Origin: Castanea sativa
Taxonomy: Eukaryota; Streptophyta; Magnoliopsida; Fagales; Fagaceae
Assembly: GCF_040712315.1 (NCBI RefSeq)
Contig: NC_134016.1
Coordinates: 3,201,501-3,265,500 of the forward strand
Length of the DNA: 64,000 nucleotides
Reading direction: 5' to 3'
Positions 12,533 through 23,521 of this stretch are shown here, piece by piece; position 1 is the first letter of the stretch, and each line of letters opens with the position of its first letter. Made by a program: the position numbers and the translations under genes. The notes under the pieces are model-generated. The model searched no databases, was not told the origin of the DNA, and saw only the letters and a list, made by a program, of their open reading frames with translations.

Positions 12533-13192
12533 TGTTGGAAAATATAGAGATAAAAAACAAGTTATGATTCAACAATATAAATTCTAAAAATTAGCAATGA
12601 CAAAAAGTAAATAGATAGAGTTAGAAAGATCTCACAAACTATAGAATCACGCAAAATACGTTGTCCTTAAAGCTTGATTTGTGCCACCCGGAGTAGAACT
12701 CGATGCAAATGGCTCTCTTGGTTGAATAACCCCACATGATTAGACTATAGTGATTTCTTCAAGTTGAACGCACAGTTAAGCAAGAAGAACAAAAAACAAC
12801 TTTATTTGCCTTTCCTAAAAACCAAAATTGATGTTGAAATTTTCAGTGGAGATGAGCAGAAAATAGAGCAAAACAGGGGAAGAAAGGTGGCTGTGTGTAG
12901 CTGAAAAAACTGAAGAGAGCAATAGGGGAAAAAGGGGCTTTATAAGCCAACTAATTAGAGGACTTATGAGCTACAATGGTCACAGTGCATGCCCAATGGG
13001 CAGCACATTAAATGCCCAAGAGAGAGATAGAGACAAGCCTAAAACCAACTCAAACCCAACTCTAACCCCTAGCCCATAATCTTTCAAATTATCACTTAAG
13101 TTGTGCTATGGTTTATAAACACACATGAAGACTCATTTCTAACTAACGTGGGACACAAGCAAAGTTTTAGTGTTTGAAACACACACTCCAAC
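12533..13192 (+). mobile_element. Probable solo LTR, TGTTGGA...TCCAACA
   Basis: The block begins tgttggaaaatatagaga and ends cacactccaaca, giving TG...CA termini with a short inverted repeat. A ctttataagcc TATA-like site lies near 12938. Flanking pentamers gaata and taata differ at one base and may be a decayed target-site duplication. No primer-binding site or coding region adjoins it, so it is most likely a solo LTR left by recombination; Copia is likelier from the terminal style, but this is a guess. Confidence 0.5.
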
Positions 13193-13300
13193 ATAATATG
13201 ATATTAGTGAACATGATATAGAAGTTGATGGTATTATTTGAATTAAATTTAGAGAATGCCTTATTTGAAATTTAAGAATATGACAGAAGTTGAAGGGTGG

Positions 13301-13397
13301 AGCTTGTGTCCAGTGGCCAGTGCTACTGGACAAGTTGCGATGCAGATATGTGTCCGTATCTTAACGTGTCTAGTGGTTACTGGCCACTGGACACAAG
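13301..13397. mobile_element. Small foldback MITE (copy 2)
   Basis: The ends gcttgtgtccagtggccagt and actggccactggacacaagt are near-perfect inverted repeats of about 20 bases. The interior is shared with the copy at 10412. The flanking DNA repeats the phrase gaagttgaagg on both sides, which may be the insertion-site sequence. Confidence 0.7.
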
Positions 13398-13399
13398 TC

Positions 13400-15144
13400 A
13401 TACCCGAAGTTGAAGGTCTTATTTGAAGGTGAAGAATATGACATAGAAGGTTTTTTTTTTTTGTTCTTTTTTTGTTGTTGAGAAGAATATGATATAGAAG
13501 TTAAAGTTGTTATTGAATTTAATAATCATTTGTTATTTGTAGGTAAATCAATCTGCTCTGTTGGACAACCATTGGTAATATGATGTAGTGAGAATAAAGA
13601 TCCAACCATTAAAGAAAAATTATGCTTCTGGGTTCTGGCCCCCTCAAAATTCTCGGCAAAAATTTTGCACCCATTTATAATTATTAATTACTATTACTTT
13701 TTTTTTCTAAAAAAAATTGCTATTAATTTTATTTTTTAAGAAACTCTAAAATTACATTTTACGTTCATTTTTAATAAGGTTTTAATCCTATAAGTGATAA
13801 CTGTATCACTAACTTAAAATAACTGGACATTTATAATTTTTTATAAACACATTCTTATTTGAACAATTTTTACAAAGAAAATAAAAGTGAATAAGAAAAA
13901 AAAAGTTGTAATTTTTGCTCCTTTCCTTATTTAAAAATTTTTTCTAGCTTACTTTGGAGTTGACGAGGGGATGGTCTCTTCTTCTTCATGCTCAAAAAAT
14001 TACAGCATCACCAAACTTGAATCCTCTCTCCCTCTCTAACGTCCAGACTCTAGAGTCTAGCAAATTAGGGAACTAGAACTCTAGAATCCAGACCACTTAG
14101 GCCCTATTTAATACACCCACTCAAACACATGTTTTCAATTTTTAAACAACATTACACGTATTTTCACACACTTTTTTTATCTACATGTATTTCCACACAT
14201 ATTTTCAAACACATGTTTTCAGTTTTTAAGTGCATATACCAAATACCCCCTTAGTGTCCGTTTAGAAATCCCTTATCTAGGTTTTTGTTGATAATTTTTT
14301 ACTGAAAATGTGTTAAAATATACTTATATTTTTTTAAAAAAAAAACAAAAAAAAGTACGATTTCAAAAAATTGTACATAAAAACTCTAAAAACTAAAAGT
14401 AAAAACTAATGTCAAATCTATTTTGACTTTAATTTTTTCATTGGTCTCTCCAAAGTGCCGAAAATGATATTGTGACCCGGCATATATGCCGGGCACACAG
14501 TATACCACCTCCCAAAGTGCAGCCCAAAAGTTTTTATTTTTATTATTTTTTTTATTACTAATTTGAGATTACAATTGCTCCAAGTCCTACACGTGGCGGG
14601 TTACTTCCAGTCTTCTAAAGCAAAGTTATATTCCGGCCCAGTCCATACCTCAATTTGGGATTACAGTTCGCTGCAAGTCCTACGCTTGGGGTCCGAAGTA
14701 TGACTTTTCTTCCCTTTGTTATTGGTCATTAAATTAATTATTCTATCATATAACATATAAATATAATCAACTATTCAGCATATATATAATCAACTATCAG
14801 CTTTTTGTTTGTTTGTTTAATTTCAGAATTTTTTATTAATTCTAATTTAAAGTTTACTCATTTATCTAATAATATTATATATTTGTTAACTATTGATGCA
14901 GTAAGGGTGTCATGAGGCTAGCTAGCTCCAAAAAATAAACATTAAAATCATATGTTCGTGCGTGGATGTGTTCATTATTTGGAGCTAATCTCATAACACT
15001 TTTGAATTTATAAGTATTTCTTAAATATGTAATATTATTAGACAAATGCATATACCTCAAATTGAAATAAATGAAAAATAACATTAAATATAAGAAAGAA
15101 AAAAAAAAAAAAAAGGGTTGTCCTTGGGCAACACCCATTAAATG
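13400..15144. other. Intergenic DNA with small repeats
   Basis: No gene is visible. At 14476-14493 there is a perfect 18-base palindrome, cccggcatatatgccggg. A phrase, gattaca followed by gctgcaagtcctac or a close variant, occurs twice (about 14570 and 14660), showing a small local duplication. Confidence 0.5.
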
Positions 15145-15155
15145 ATATCACACTT

Positions 15156-15290
15156 TTTTTTTTTTTTTTGTGATACAAGATAGAATTCTACTCTAACCTA
15201 ACCTAAGTGTATATGTGTATGAAGCTCCCTCTTAGAGACTTGAACCCCGACCCTTGTGGAGTGACCATTGCACCAAGGGTATGCAGTGGT
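15156..15290 (-). mobile_element. tRNA-derived SINE with 11-bp target-site duplication
   Basis: On the minus strand it reads from ccactgcatacccttggtgc through a B-box-like ggttcaagtctct to a poly-A tail (the T-run 15156-15169 on the plus strand). Both flanks are atatcacactt (15145-15155 and 15291-15301). The full body and clean duplication suggest a fairly young insertion. It belongs to a different SINE family from 22493. Confidence 0.8.
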
Positions 15291-15301
15291 ATATCACACT
15301 T

Positions 15302-15800
15302 AATTATTCGCTCTTCGTTGGTCACATTTTTCCGTGATCTTTCCAATAAATTTCTTCAAGTGCAAGCGTTAATTTGTAAAGAAAATTCTTTCAAATTATT
15401 ATTTTTCATTATCCAACAAATATTTAAGAGAATGAAAAATGAGCCTTTCAATACTATATAAAACAATTTGATAAAAGATACCTTTTGAGTGATGTGGTGT
15501 TCTATGAAAGTAGTCTCACTGTATTGAAAATCCCAATAGCATTTATGAAAATTTTGTTCTAGCTGTTTTGATTTTCTCTATTGAATATGAAAAATAAGAA
15601 GTGAGATGCTTAAGATTTACATAACATAATGGAACGAAGTTTTGTATTAAGAATTTATAATGCATTGACTATTGTGCACTAAAAATCTACGATGAATTTA
15701 AGTTTGGTGAATGCGTGTGAAAATTTTTCTATTCAAAATAAAAGAGAAAGTCGAAGAAAAAGAAAAAAAAGAAGCAAGAAAAGAAGATAGAGTCAAAGTG
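15302..15800. other. Intergenic DNA
   Basis: No gene or recognisable repeat is seen. It is AT-rich and becomes purine-rich from about 15745, close to the likely start of the LTR below. Confidence 0.4.
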
Positions 15801-16436
15801 AATTCGCTAGGTTTGATTCCCACTCCATGTACAAAATGTTCTGAGAAATATTTACCATTCGAAAAGAGGAAAAAATAGTGTATTTATCTAAAGAAATGTC
15901 CTTGAGAAATGGCATATGTATAGAACCTTTAACGAGATAGTGCCTTTTCATCTCTTAAAATGGAATTTGACAAGTAGCACATAAATGGTCATCTATCACT
16001 TGCAAACCGTCCATCATAATGATGAGTAAGAGCATGGATGAGCATAAGTGAATTACTTTCAGACAGCATTTAGAGATTGAATGATAAATAGGCACAGAAA
16101 CGTTATCGTCATCCAATAATGTGCAATTAAAGGTCTGTTACAGACAGCAAAGGTTGGGATTAAATGGTCATCATTATAGTGTAATGTTATACTAAGCATT
16201 AACTTATCATAAGGCTATATAAAGCTAGGAAAGACAGGTAAAAATAGAAAAAACACACACAAATTACTCTACAAAATTAAGATTCTTGAATAGCTTGAGC
16301 TAACTTAAATATCAGGGTTCTTGGTAGGCCACAAACCGGTGTCATTATTCATTTAGTGTTTTCTCTTAAACAGGATCTCAAGTCGTCCATTGAATTGACG
16401 AGGAACATACTAATGAGGCGAAATCGTGCTTCATCA
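15800..16436 (+). mobile_element. 5' LTR (start uncertain) of a degraded Ty3/gypsy element
   Basis: The 3' end is set by ...cttcatca followed by tttggcgctgactgtgaga, which resembles the primer-binding-site phrase ttggcgccgtctgtggga next to the 5' LTR at 31172. A ggctatataaagc TATA-like site lies at about 16212. The left border could not be placed. The LTR at about 62000-62608 also ends in ...catcatca and may be the same family. Confidence 0.5.
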
Positions 16437-16540
16437 ATTTGGCGCTGACTGTGAGAAAATGACCATAAGCCATCGAATTCTTTAATTGACTAAGTTCCGC
16501 AAAACTGATTGACTCAAACACTATTGCACCACCGAACTCG

Positions 16541-18438
16541 GTGGTAATGGCTCAACAAATTCAAGCACTGACAGCTAATGTGCAAGAATTGATGAAACAT
16601 AATGAAGACTTGAAGCGAAAGGTGTGTCCTGAGGGCATGAGTATGTCGTAGTCTCGACGTAACTGCAATGACAATGACGATGAAGCCCAGAGCCCAAGGA
16701 ATAGCAGAGGAGAAACTTCATAACACACCACTTAGTCAACTCATGGCAATGATCAAATGATGAAAAACATGAGGAAGGAGCTAGACGAAGTCAAAATTGC
16801 CATGAAGGGTAAGACAATAGTAAACCTTGATGGCATGATCAAAAGGACAGACTCACCCTTCACTGTCAGCATTTTGGAGTGCCCCTTGCCTCCCAAGTTT
16901 CATCTCCCTCAGCTGGAAGTTTACGATGGCAAGAAGGATCCCTTGGATCACATAGGGGCATTCAAAACAATCCTAAGCCTCCAGTAGACCCTAGATGAAG
17001 TCATTTGCAGGACATTCCGGCAACCCTTAGGGAAGCAGCAAGGGTGTGGTTTAGTAAGCTACCCGTAGCGTTTATTGCAAATTTTGATAAGCTAAGTGAT
17101 TCCTTTGTCCGTCACTTCATTGGAGGCTAACGCCATAAGAGGCCCACCTCTTATTTGTTAATTGTAAAGCAGCAGGAAGGGGAAACCTTGAGAGAGTATG
17201 TAAAACGTTTCAACAAGCAATACTAGAGATTGACGAAGCAGATGATCAGGTGATAGTGACAACCTTCCAAGCAGGGTTGAACAATCTTGACCTCGTCTTC
17301 TCTCTAGGGAAGACTCCTCCAACTTCAATGAAGGACTTGTTGTTCAAAGCATAAAAATACATGAATGGGGAAGATGCACTGGCTGCAAAGGGATTGGCGG
17401 ATAAGCAAAAGAAGGAAGAAAACGCTGAGTCCTAGGGCAAGAAGAGGGATCACAAGGATAATCTCACAGATGCCAAGGCCAGCAAAAGTGGTGTAGAGAC
17501 GTCATTAAAGAAAAAGCTAAATTTCACTTCTTTGTCGATGCCCGTAGACAAAATCTTCATGCAAATAAAGGACGACCCTACTCTGAAATGGCCCAAACCT
17601 TTGAGCTCGTCCTCAAAACGGAGAGATACAAAAAACTATTGCCACTTCCATAAGGACCATGGTCATTATACTAACGAATGCCAAGATTTGAAAGAACAGA
17701 TAGAGGAGTTGATCCAAAGGGGAAAACTTCAAAAGTTTGTAGAAAGATTAATAGGCCTGCCAGCGAACAGAAGAGAAGTCTACCTACGACCATAAGGAAG
17801 AAGATCGAGACAATTCCAAGTAGATAATGGGAGAAATAAGGACGATCACTGGAGGACTGGTTGTTGGGGGATCGTACAAGTCCCTGTGAAAGGTAGTCCA
17901 AAGGAAAGTAAACAGTGTTCATATCAAACACCCAATGGCAAAACATCATTAAACCGGGAATGACGACATTGTTTTTTTTGAGTGAGATGTGAAGGGGATT
18001 AAGCAGCCACACATCGACCCACTCATTATTTTGCTAACCATTGAAGGGTACAACACCAGAAGAGTGCTGGTGGATAACGGAAACTCAACAGATGTAATGT
18101 TCATGATGGCATTCCAACAAATGAAGTTGGATCCAAAATGCCTCAAACCCTTCGGGTCCCTATTGGTTAGTTTCAGTGGAGACCATGTTTACCCAAAGGG
18201 CATCATTTCATTGCAGATTACAGTAGGGGCATACCCCGTTCAGGTGACAAGGATGGTAGATTTTTTGATTGTCGATTGCCCTTCATCTTACAATGTGATT
18301 CTTGGACGACCAACCATTAACCGCCTTAAGGCTGCAACTTCCACATACTGCTTGAAAGTAAAATTCCCGACCCCCCATGAGATTGGAGAAATATGTGGCG
18401 ACCAACTTTTAACCAGGGAATGTTACCAAGCAATCTAG
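16541..18438 (+). pseudogene. Ty3/gypsy gag and aspartic protease remnant
   Basis: Fragments in several frames, separated by stops and frameshifts, encode a gag core (FHLPQLEVYDGKKDPLDHI near 16900), a [14 protein letters not shown] zinc-knuckle-like motif near 17640, and a retropepsin-like domain from 17989 ([12 protein letters not shown], later [11 protein letters not shown]). The protease active-site phrase is DNGN where the 32.8-kb element has DQGS. Reverse transcriptase and integrase are absent. The fragment stops near 18530, at the outer edge of the inverted duplication. Confidence 0.8.
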
Positions 18439-18530
18439 CTTCTAGAGAAAATCACACCTAGATGGTAGAGGAGGAACCACCCAAGCCCATAGAGAAAGCA
18501 GAAAACATAGAGCTAATGGAAGGAGACCCA

Positions 18531-20765
18531 TGTTTAGGGTTTAACCTACCATATATACCCATGTTATAGTTCATTGTAACACTTGGTTTGTATTACACTT
18601 TCATATATAAAAGTTGTAACCCTTAAGAATTTCCTCCATAGACGTAGGCCGTTAGGCTGAACCACGTAAACTTAATGTTTTTGTATTTTATATTTTCTGC
18701 TTCCCTCATTTGTATATATTCTAGCATATTCAATATGGTTATATACATGGTAATATTTACATGTGATCATTAAATCCACGTAATCATCAAGTTCTTGACG
18801 TAAAGACATTTATTTATGAGCAATATCCCGTACATAAAATTTTATTCATACATATATTATTATTGAAAGCCCTTTAAAAGTTCAAATGAAAAATATCAAC
18901 AAACACTTCTGATTGAAAAATATGAACAGATACTTCTATGAGTAAGATTAGAACTAAAAGAAAAGACATGCAAAAAAAAATGGTAAGGAAACCAATAATG
19001 TGATGATTAAAATCATCAAGTTCTTGATATCACAAATATTTATTTATGAGTAATATTGAGTACATAAATTTTTATGTAATCATATATTCTTATTGAAATC
19101 CCTTTAAAGGAAAATAGCCATATGCCAAATTATAAATAAAGCCACAAATAGACACTTCTTCTACACACTTTTGAAATTAGAAGAAGCCAAAGTCACCATA
19201 TAAGAGACCACACACTACATTGAAATAACAACCGAGAGATGCGTCTTTTTGGACTGAGAGTTTAAACACCACAAAAGACTTTGAGAGAAAGTTCTTTTTG
19301 ATAAGTGATCAGTCTTTTTTGTTCTTGAGCATAATCACGAAGATTTAATGGCTTGTAGTGTAAGGGATGCTCTTCATCGACTAATTCTTCTGGCACACAT
19401 ATATTCTTATTGTTGTGCGAAAACAACCCAAGTGAATATCTTGTCTCAAGATTTTCAGTCAACAAAACTCGATGGATGCAAGCTTTTATCCTATCATTGC
19501 TCCATACCTTGGTCAAGCAAAACATGCATCCATCAATTCCATTGAATATGATCTTGTAAAGCATATCATAACATATTGGTACAATATTGGAAAGCTAAAT
19601 TAACCGGAGTTGTTATAGATTGCGAAAATACTTAAATTGATCACACCATTAAGACAAAACAAGAAATTAACAATCTACTTCCATATTTACGTAGTTAATT
19701 TTGTAACAAAGTAGAATGATAATTATTTTCTCTAATTTCCAAAAAAGTTCTATGTTCGGAGCTAACGAATCGAGTAACTGAACATTCACCTCGATCTTAC
19801 TTCTCTATTTTGGTTAAGAGGAGTAAGAAAAAGTAAAGTTTTCAGTGAAGAAAATCTAAACCATGAAATTTGGGTAGCTTATAATAAGTAATTAGGAAAA
19901 CTATGATTAATCTTTATTTATTGTCCGCTTATGAATTCACAAGGTTATTTTCCAACAAGATTAGATAAATATAATTTATCTAATAAAACTAATCAAAATC
20001 CTTCATAGTTTAAATTATAGGCTTATTTTCATATATCACAACAAATTCATAATTAAAAGATCTAACATATTTGAATTTATTTTATTTGTTTATAAATATG
20101 ATAAATTTTGAACCTATAGCAACCTTGCGCTTTATTATCGGTTTAAAATGTCAATTTATTTTTGTTATGGTGAATATTTGATCTCAAGCCCTTATTGGCC
20201 AATAATGGACTTTAAAAATTAAACTAACTGAAACTCAAATATATTTGAATTAAACGTGACTAACTACAAATATTACTCATCCAATTCAATACTAAATATT
20301 CAACACTACATTCTATACATTATGCTACCTTATTTTTATTGATTTTCCATCAATAGAATTAATATTTTTTTGTGTGACTCTCATATTCTTAAATATTTCT
20401 AAGTAGGATAGTAAAAAGAAATAAATAAGTAAAGAGAGGAATATCTATAGCAATTTTGCAAGAGCAAGCAATTTAAACCATAATTTGCTTATAGTAATTG
20501 CCCACCTGGAGTCCATCACCTGCCAAGAATATAAAGGATATGAAGGGGAGGGATCAAAATCAATCCATTCATCATCCTTTGTTTTTATCTCCAAACCCTT
20601 TACACGATTTTGGTGAAGTATGGTGTTTAAGTCCTTGTCCGTGTGGTTGTCAAGGCCATCGTTGCTCCCAGTTTTCTGAGGTTCATTATATATATATATA
20701 TATGCCGAAACTGTGAGTAGTTGATTCCATGTGAGAGTCATAGTAATTGCCCACGCCATAGTAAT
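18531..20765 (-). repeat. Left arm of a large inverted duplication
   Basis: Read on the minus strand, this block matches the plus strand from about 22035 to 25425: end of exon 2, intron 2, exon 3 and 3' flank of gene C. The outermost shared part, 18531-18770, is LTR-like sequence (accacgtaaacttaatg and a tatattctagcatatt stretch). The match breaks at the inner edge near 20765. It lacks the SINE and the Mutator-like element of the right arm and so shows both empty sites. Confidence 0.9.
19262..20765 (-). pseudogene. AOP-like dioxygenase pseudogene (copy B), exons 2 (partial) and 3
   Basis: Exon 2 is 20765-20506 and exon 3 is 19507-19262, both on the minus strand. Exon 3 is fully open and differs from exon 3 of copy C at four residues; it keeps the third iron ligand (ACIHRV) and RYS. 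Exon 2 has lost its first part (about 60 bases) at the duplication edge, has a TA microsatellite where C reads ttttaaaatataatg, and has two extra bases near 20550 that shift the frame just before the LAGD region. Exon 1 is absent. It cannot make a dioxygenase and is the mirror copy of C. Confidence 0.88.
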
Positions 20766-21320
20766 CACAACTTTACAATAATAATAATTAATCTTGCAAT
20801 ATCACGGTTTCATAATTTTTTTTTATTAAAAAAAAAGCACAACTGCAATAGTACACAAAACTTGTGGATTAGTGCTCCACTGGGTTCATGGGACGTAATA
20901 TACCGGTATTAGTTACCACTGGGTTCAACTTTTTTGTTTTTTGACGATTACATTGCTTATACAATATTATATAAGAAAGGAAGAGTACAGTTAAATTATT
21001 TAATTTGATATGGTTTCGAGAAGTAACAGAGGACTACGGAGTTTTCGCAAGCAAGCAGTATGAGTCTTTGCTGAAAGGTCGCCGTTGTTCCAGGAGGAGT
21101 CAAGTGGTTATGCGAAGTGCTTGATAAGTGATAAGATTTGACATTGGAAAATGTTGTTGGCTACTAGTTTTTCCTATCCATGTGAAAATACGGTATATTT
21201 GTTGACTAGATTTAAGAATGGTAAGAAGTATACTATGCCAATCAACGCCGGTTCTGTAAAAATTAGTTAGTCACAGCTGTGATCATTTTTACCAATTCTC
21301 AATCTTTGACGACTGACATC
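20766..21320. other. Spacer between inverted arms; upstream region of gene C
   Basis: This holds the presumptive promoter of C and has no other gene. It contains an A/T homopolymer junction at 20818-20836 and unremarkable AT-rich DNA. The inverted arms can pair around this spacer together with exon 1 of C. Confidence 0.5.
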
Positions 21321-21328
21321 TATAAATA
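21321..21328 (+). promoter_or_regulatory. TATA box of gene C
   Basis: tataaata lies 86 bases before the ATG at 21407, in the context gacatctataaataacac. The same box stands upstream of copies E (44543-44550) and F (49098-49105), which marks it as the ancestral promoter. The leader between box and ATG contains three gcatt repeats. Confidence 0.75.
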
Positions 21329-21406
21329 ACACAGCATTGCATTGCATTGCATACCAATGCATTGCACAGTTTTGCCTTTGCAACCCTCAAAACACAAGTC
21401 AAAATC

Positions 21407-23489
21407 ATGGCTACCAAGATTCCAGTTGTTGATCTCTCCAACTTGGACCTGAAACCTGGTACAAAAGCATGGTTCTCAGCTCGCAAAGATGTTTGCCATG
21501 CACTTGAAGAATACGGTTGTTTTGTAGTGGAGCTTAGCAATAAAATTCCTTCAGAGCTTCACAACACAATCTTTGGCACATTTGGAAAGTTGTTTGAGTT
21601 CCCCACAGAAACCAAAATGAAATTCACCTCTGAAAGGCCTTTCCATGGCTATTTCTCTTCTCCTAAGTACGAACGCCTGGTGATTGATAATGCAACCTCC
21701 ACAGATGTAACTCAAAAGTTTACCAATATCTTCTGGCCCAATGGGAATCATCATGTCCGGTGATAACCTAATCGAAATCTTATCTTCTTCTATTTTTAAC
21801 TATAAGAAAATAATAAAATCACAGTATTCGATCTCTAATAGCTTTTTTATTTTTTATTTTAAACTTCTGCTTTTATTTATTTATTTACTTAAAATTTTTA
21901 AAACTATGTACAACGTAACAGTAACACTTTTTGATGTGTTTTCTCTTGGTTAGCGAATGTACTGATTCATATGTGAAGCTGATGGCGGAATTAGATAAAA
22001 TGGTGACAAAAATGGTATTTGAAAATTATGGCGTGGGGAATTACTATGACTCTCACATGGAATCAACTACTCACAGTTTCGGCATTTTAAAATATAATGA
22101 ACCTCAGAAAACTGGGAGCAACAACGGCCTTGACAACCACACGGACAAGCACTTTACCACCATACTTCACCAAAATCGTGTAAAGGGTTTGGAGATAAAA
22201 ACAAAGGATGATGAATGGATTGATTTTGATCCCTCCCCTTCGTCCTTTATATTCTTGGCAGGTGATGGACTCCAGGTGGGCAACTACTGTAAGCAAATTA
22301 TGGTTTAAATTGCTTGCTCTTGCAAAATTGCTATAGATATTCCTCTCTTTATTTATTTATTTCTTTTTACTATCCTATGTAGGAATATTTAAGAATATGA
22401 GAGTCACAAAAAAATATTAATTCTACTGATGGAAAATCAATAAAAATAAGGTAGCATAATGTATAGAATGTAGTATTGAATATTTAGTATTGTGAGTTCC
22501 AGTTAGCTTAGCTGGTAAAATTTTTGATAGTTGTATAAGAGATCTGGAGTTCAATCCCCCGCCTACACCAAAAATTGATTAATATCTTGATTTGATAATA
22601 AAGAGCTATTATCAGGAGCGGACGCCATAAGTTGAAACTCTCTAAAAAAAATAGTATTGAATTGGATGAGTAATATATTTAAATTTCAGTTAGTTTAATG
22701 GGATAATTATAGATTACCCACCTGTGATTTAGCTCGAATTTAACTTATCCATCCGTGGTTTCATTTTTTGGGCATAATAATCAAAGTGGGTTTTGTGTTG
22801 AGTGAAAATGATTATTAAAAAAAAAAAAAACCCATTTTCCTAAATATCAAATACTTGATTTTTTTTTGGGTGTGGAAAACCACCAATTCAAGAAATGGAA
22901 TAACCCCATATTCTTTCTGCCTATGATTGTTTGAAAGAAAAAGAAACACTCACTTGAGATGGGAATGTTGTTGTCGTTTTTGGAAGCAGCCAAAGCCTGT
23001 CACCTTGTGACTCTTCTAATTGATGATGGGTCTCCATTGGGTTTGAATCAAGAATGTTGAAGGGAAAAAAAAATGAACAGTATTTTGGTAGGGACACCGT
23101 AAAGATCAAAGATTGAGAAAGAGAGGTGGAAGGGCATAACGCTACTTTCCATTCTCTAATTAAATATGTTGACCATTATTTTCCTCTGGTGTATTTCTTT
23201 CTTTTCTACCTGAGTTTTGTTGCATTTTTGATCCTGTCACTAACAATTCATGTATTAGTTCAATACATTGAACTTGGGTTTGGATGTGCGTGGGTGTGTT
23301 GATGTTTGTATTTTGCCTTGGGTTTTGGGGTTGAATTTTGATAGATCCATGGTTTGTACTTTGATGATATTGCTTGATTTGATTTGTATTAGTTTTTTGG
23401 GTGTATGTTCTTTATGTTTGTGTATGTTCTTCATGTTTGTGAATTGTGAGAAGATAATACCATATTTTAATCTTGTTTTTCTTTTTTGT

Positions 23490-23521
<32 letters not shown>

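Noticed and set aside
14890..15138. 82-codon minus-strand frame
   Set aside because: It is in AT-rich DNA with a poly-A-derived Phe run and has no similarity to a known protein.
21347..21406. Upstream in-frame ATG as the start of gene C
   Set aside because: It lies only 19 bases after the TATA box, and the family N-terminus begins at the ATG at 21407 with MATKIPVVD.
22493..22651. Possible tRNA gene, from A- and B-box-like motifs
   Set aside because: There is no cloverleaf, and the 3' body, A-tail and target-site duplication show a SINE. The same applies to 15156-15290 and 6489-6648.
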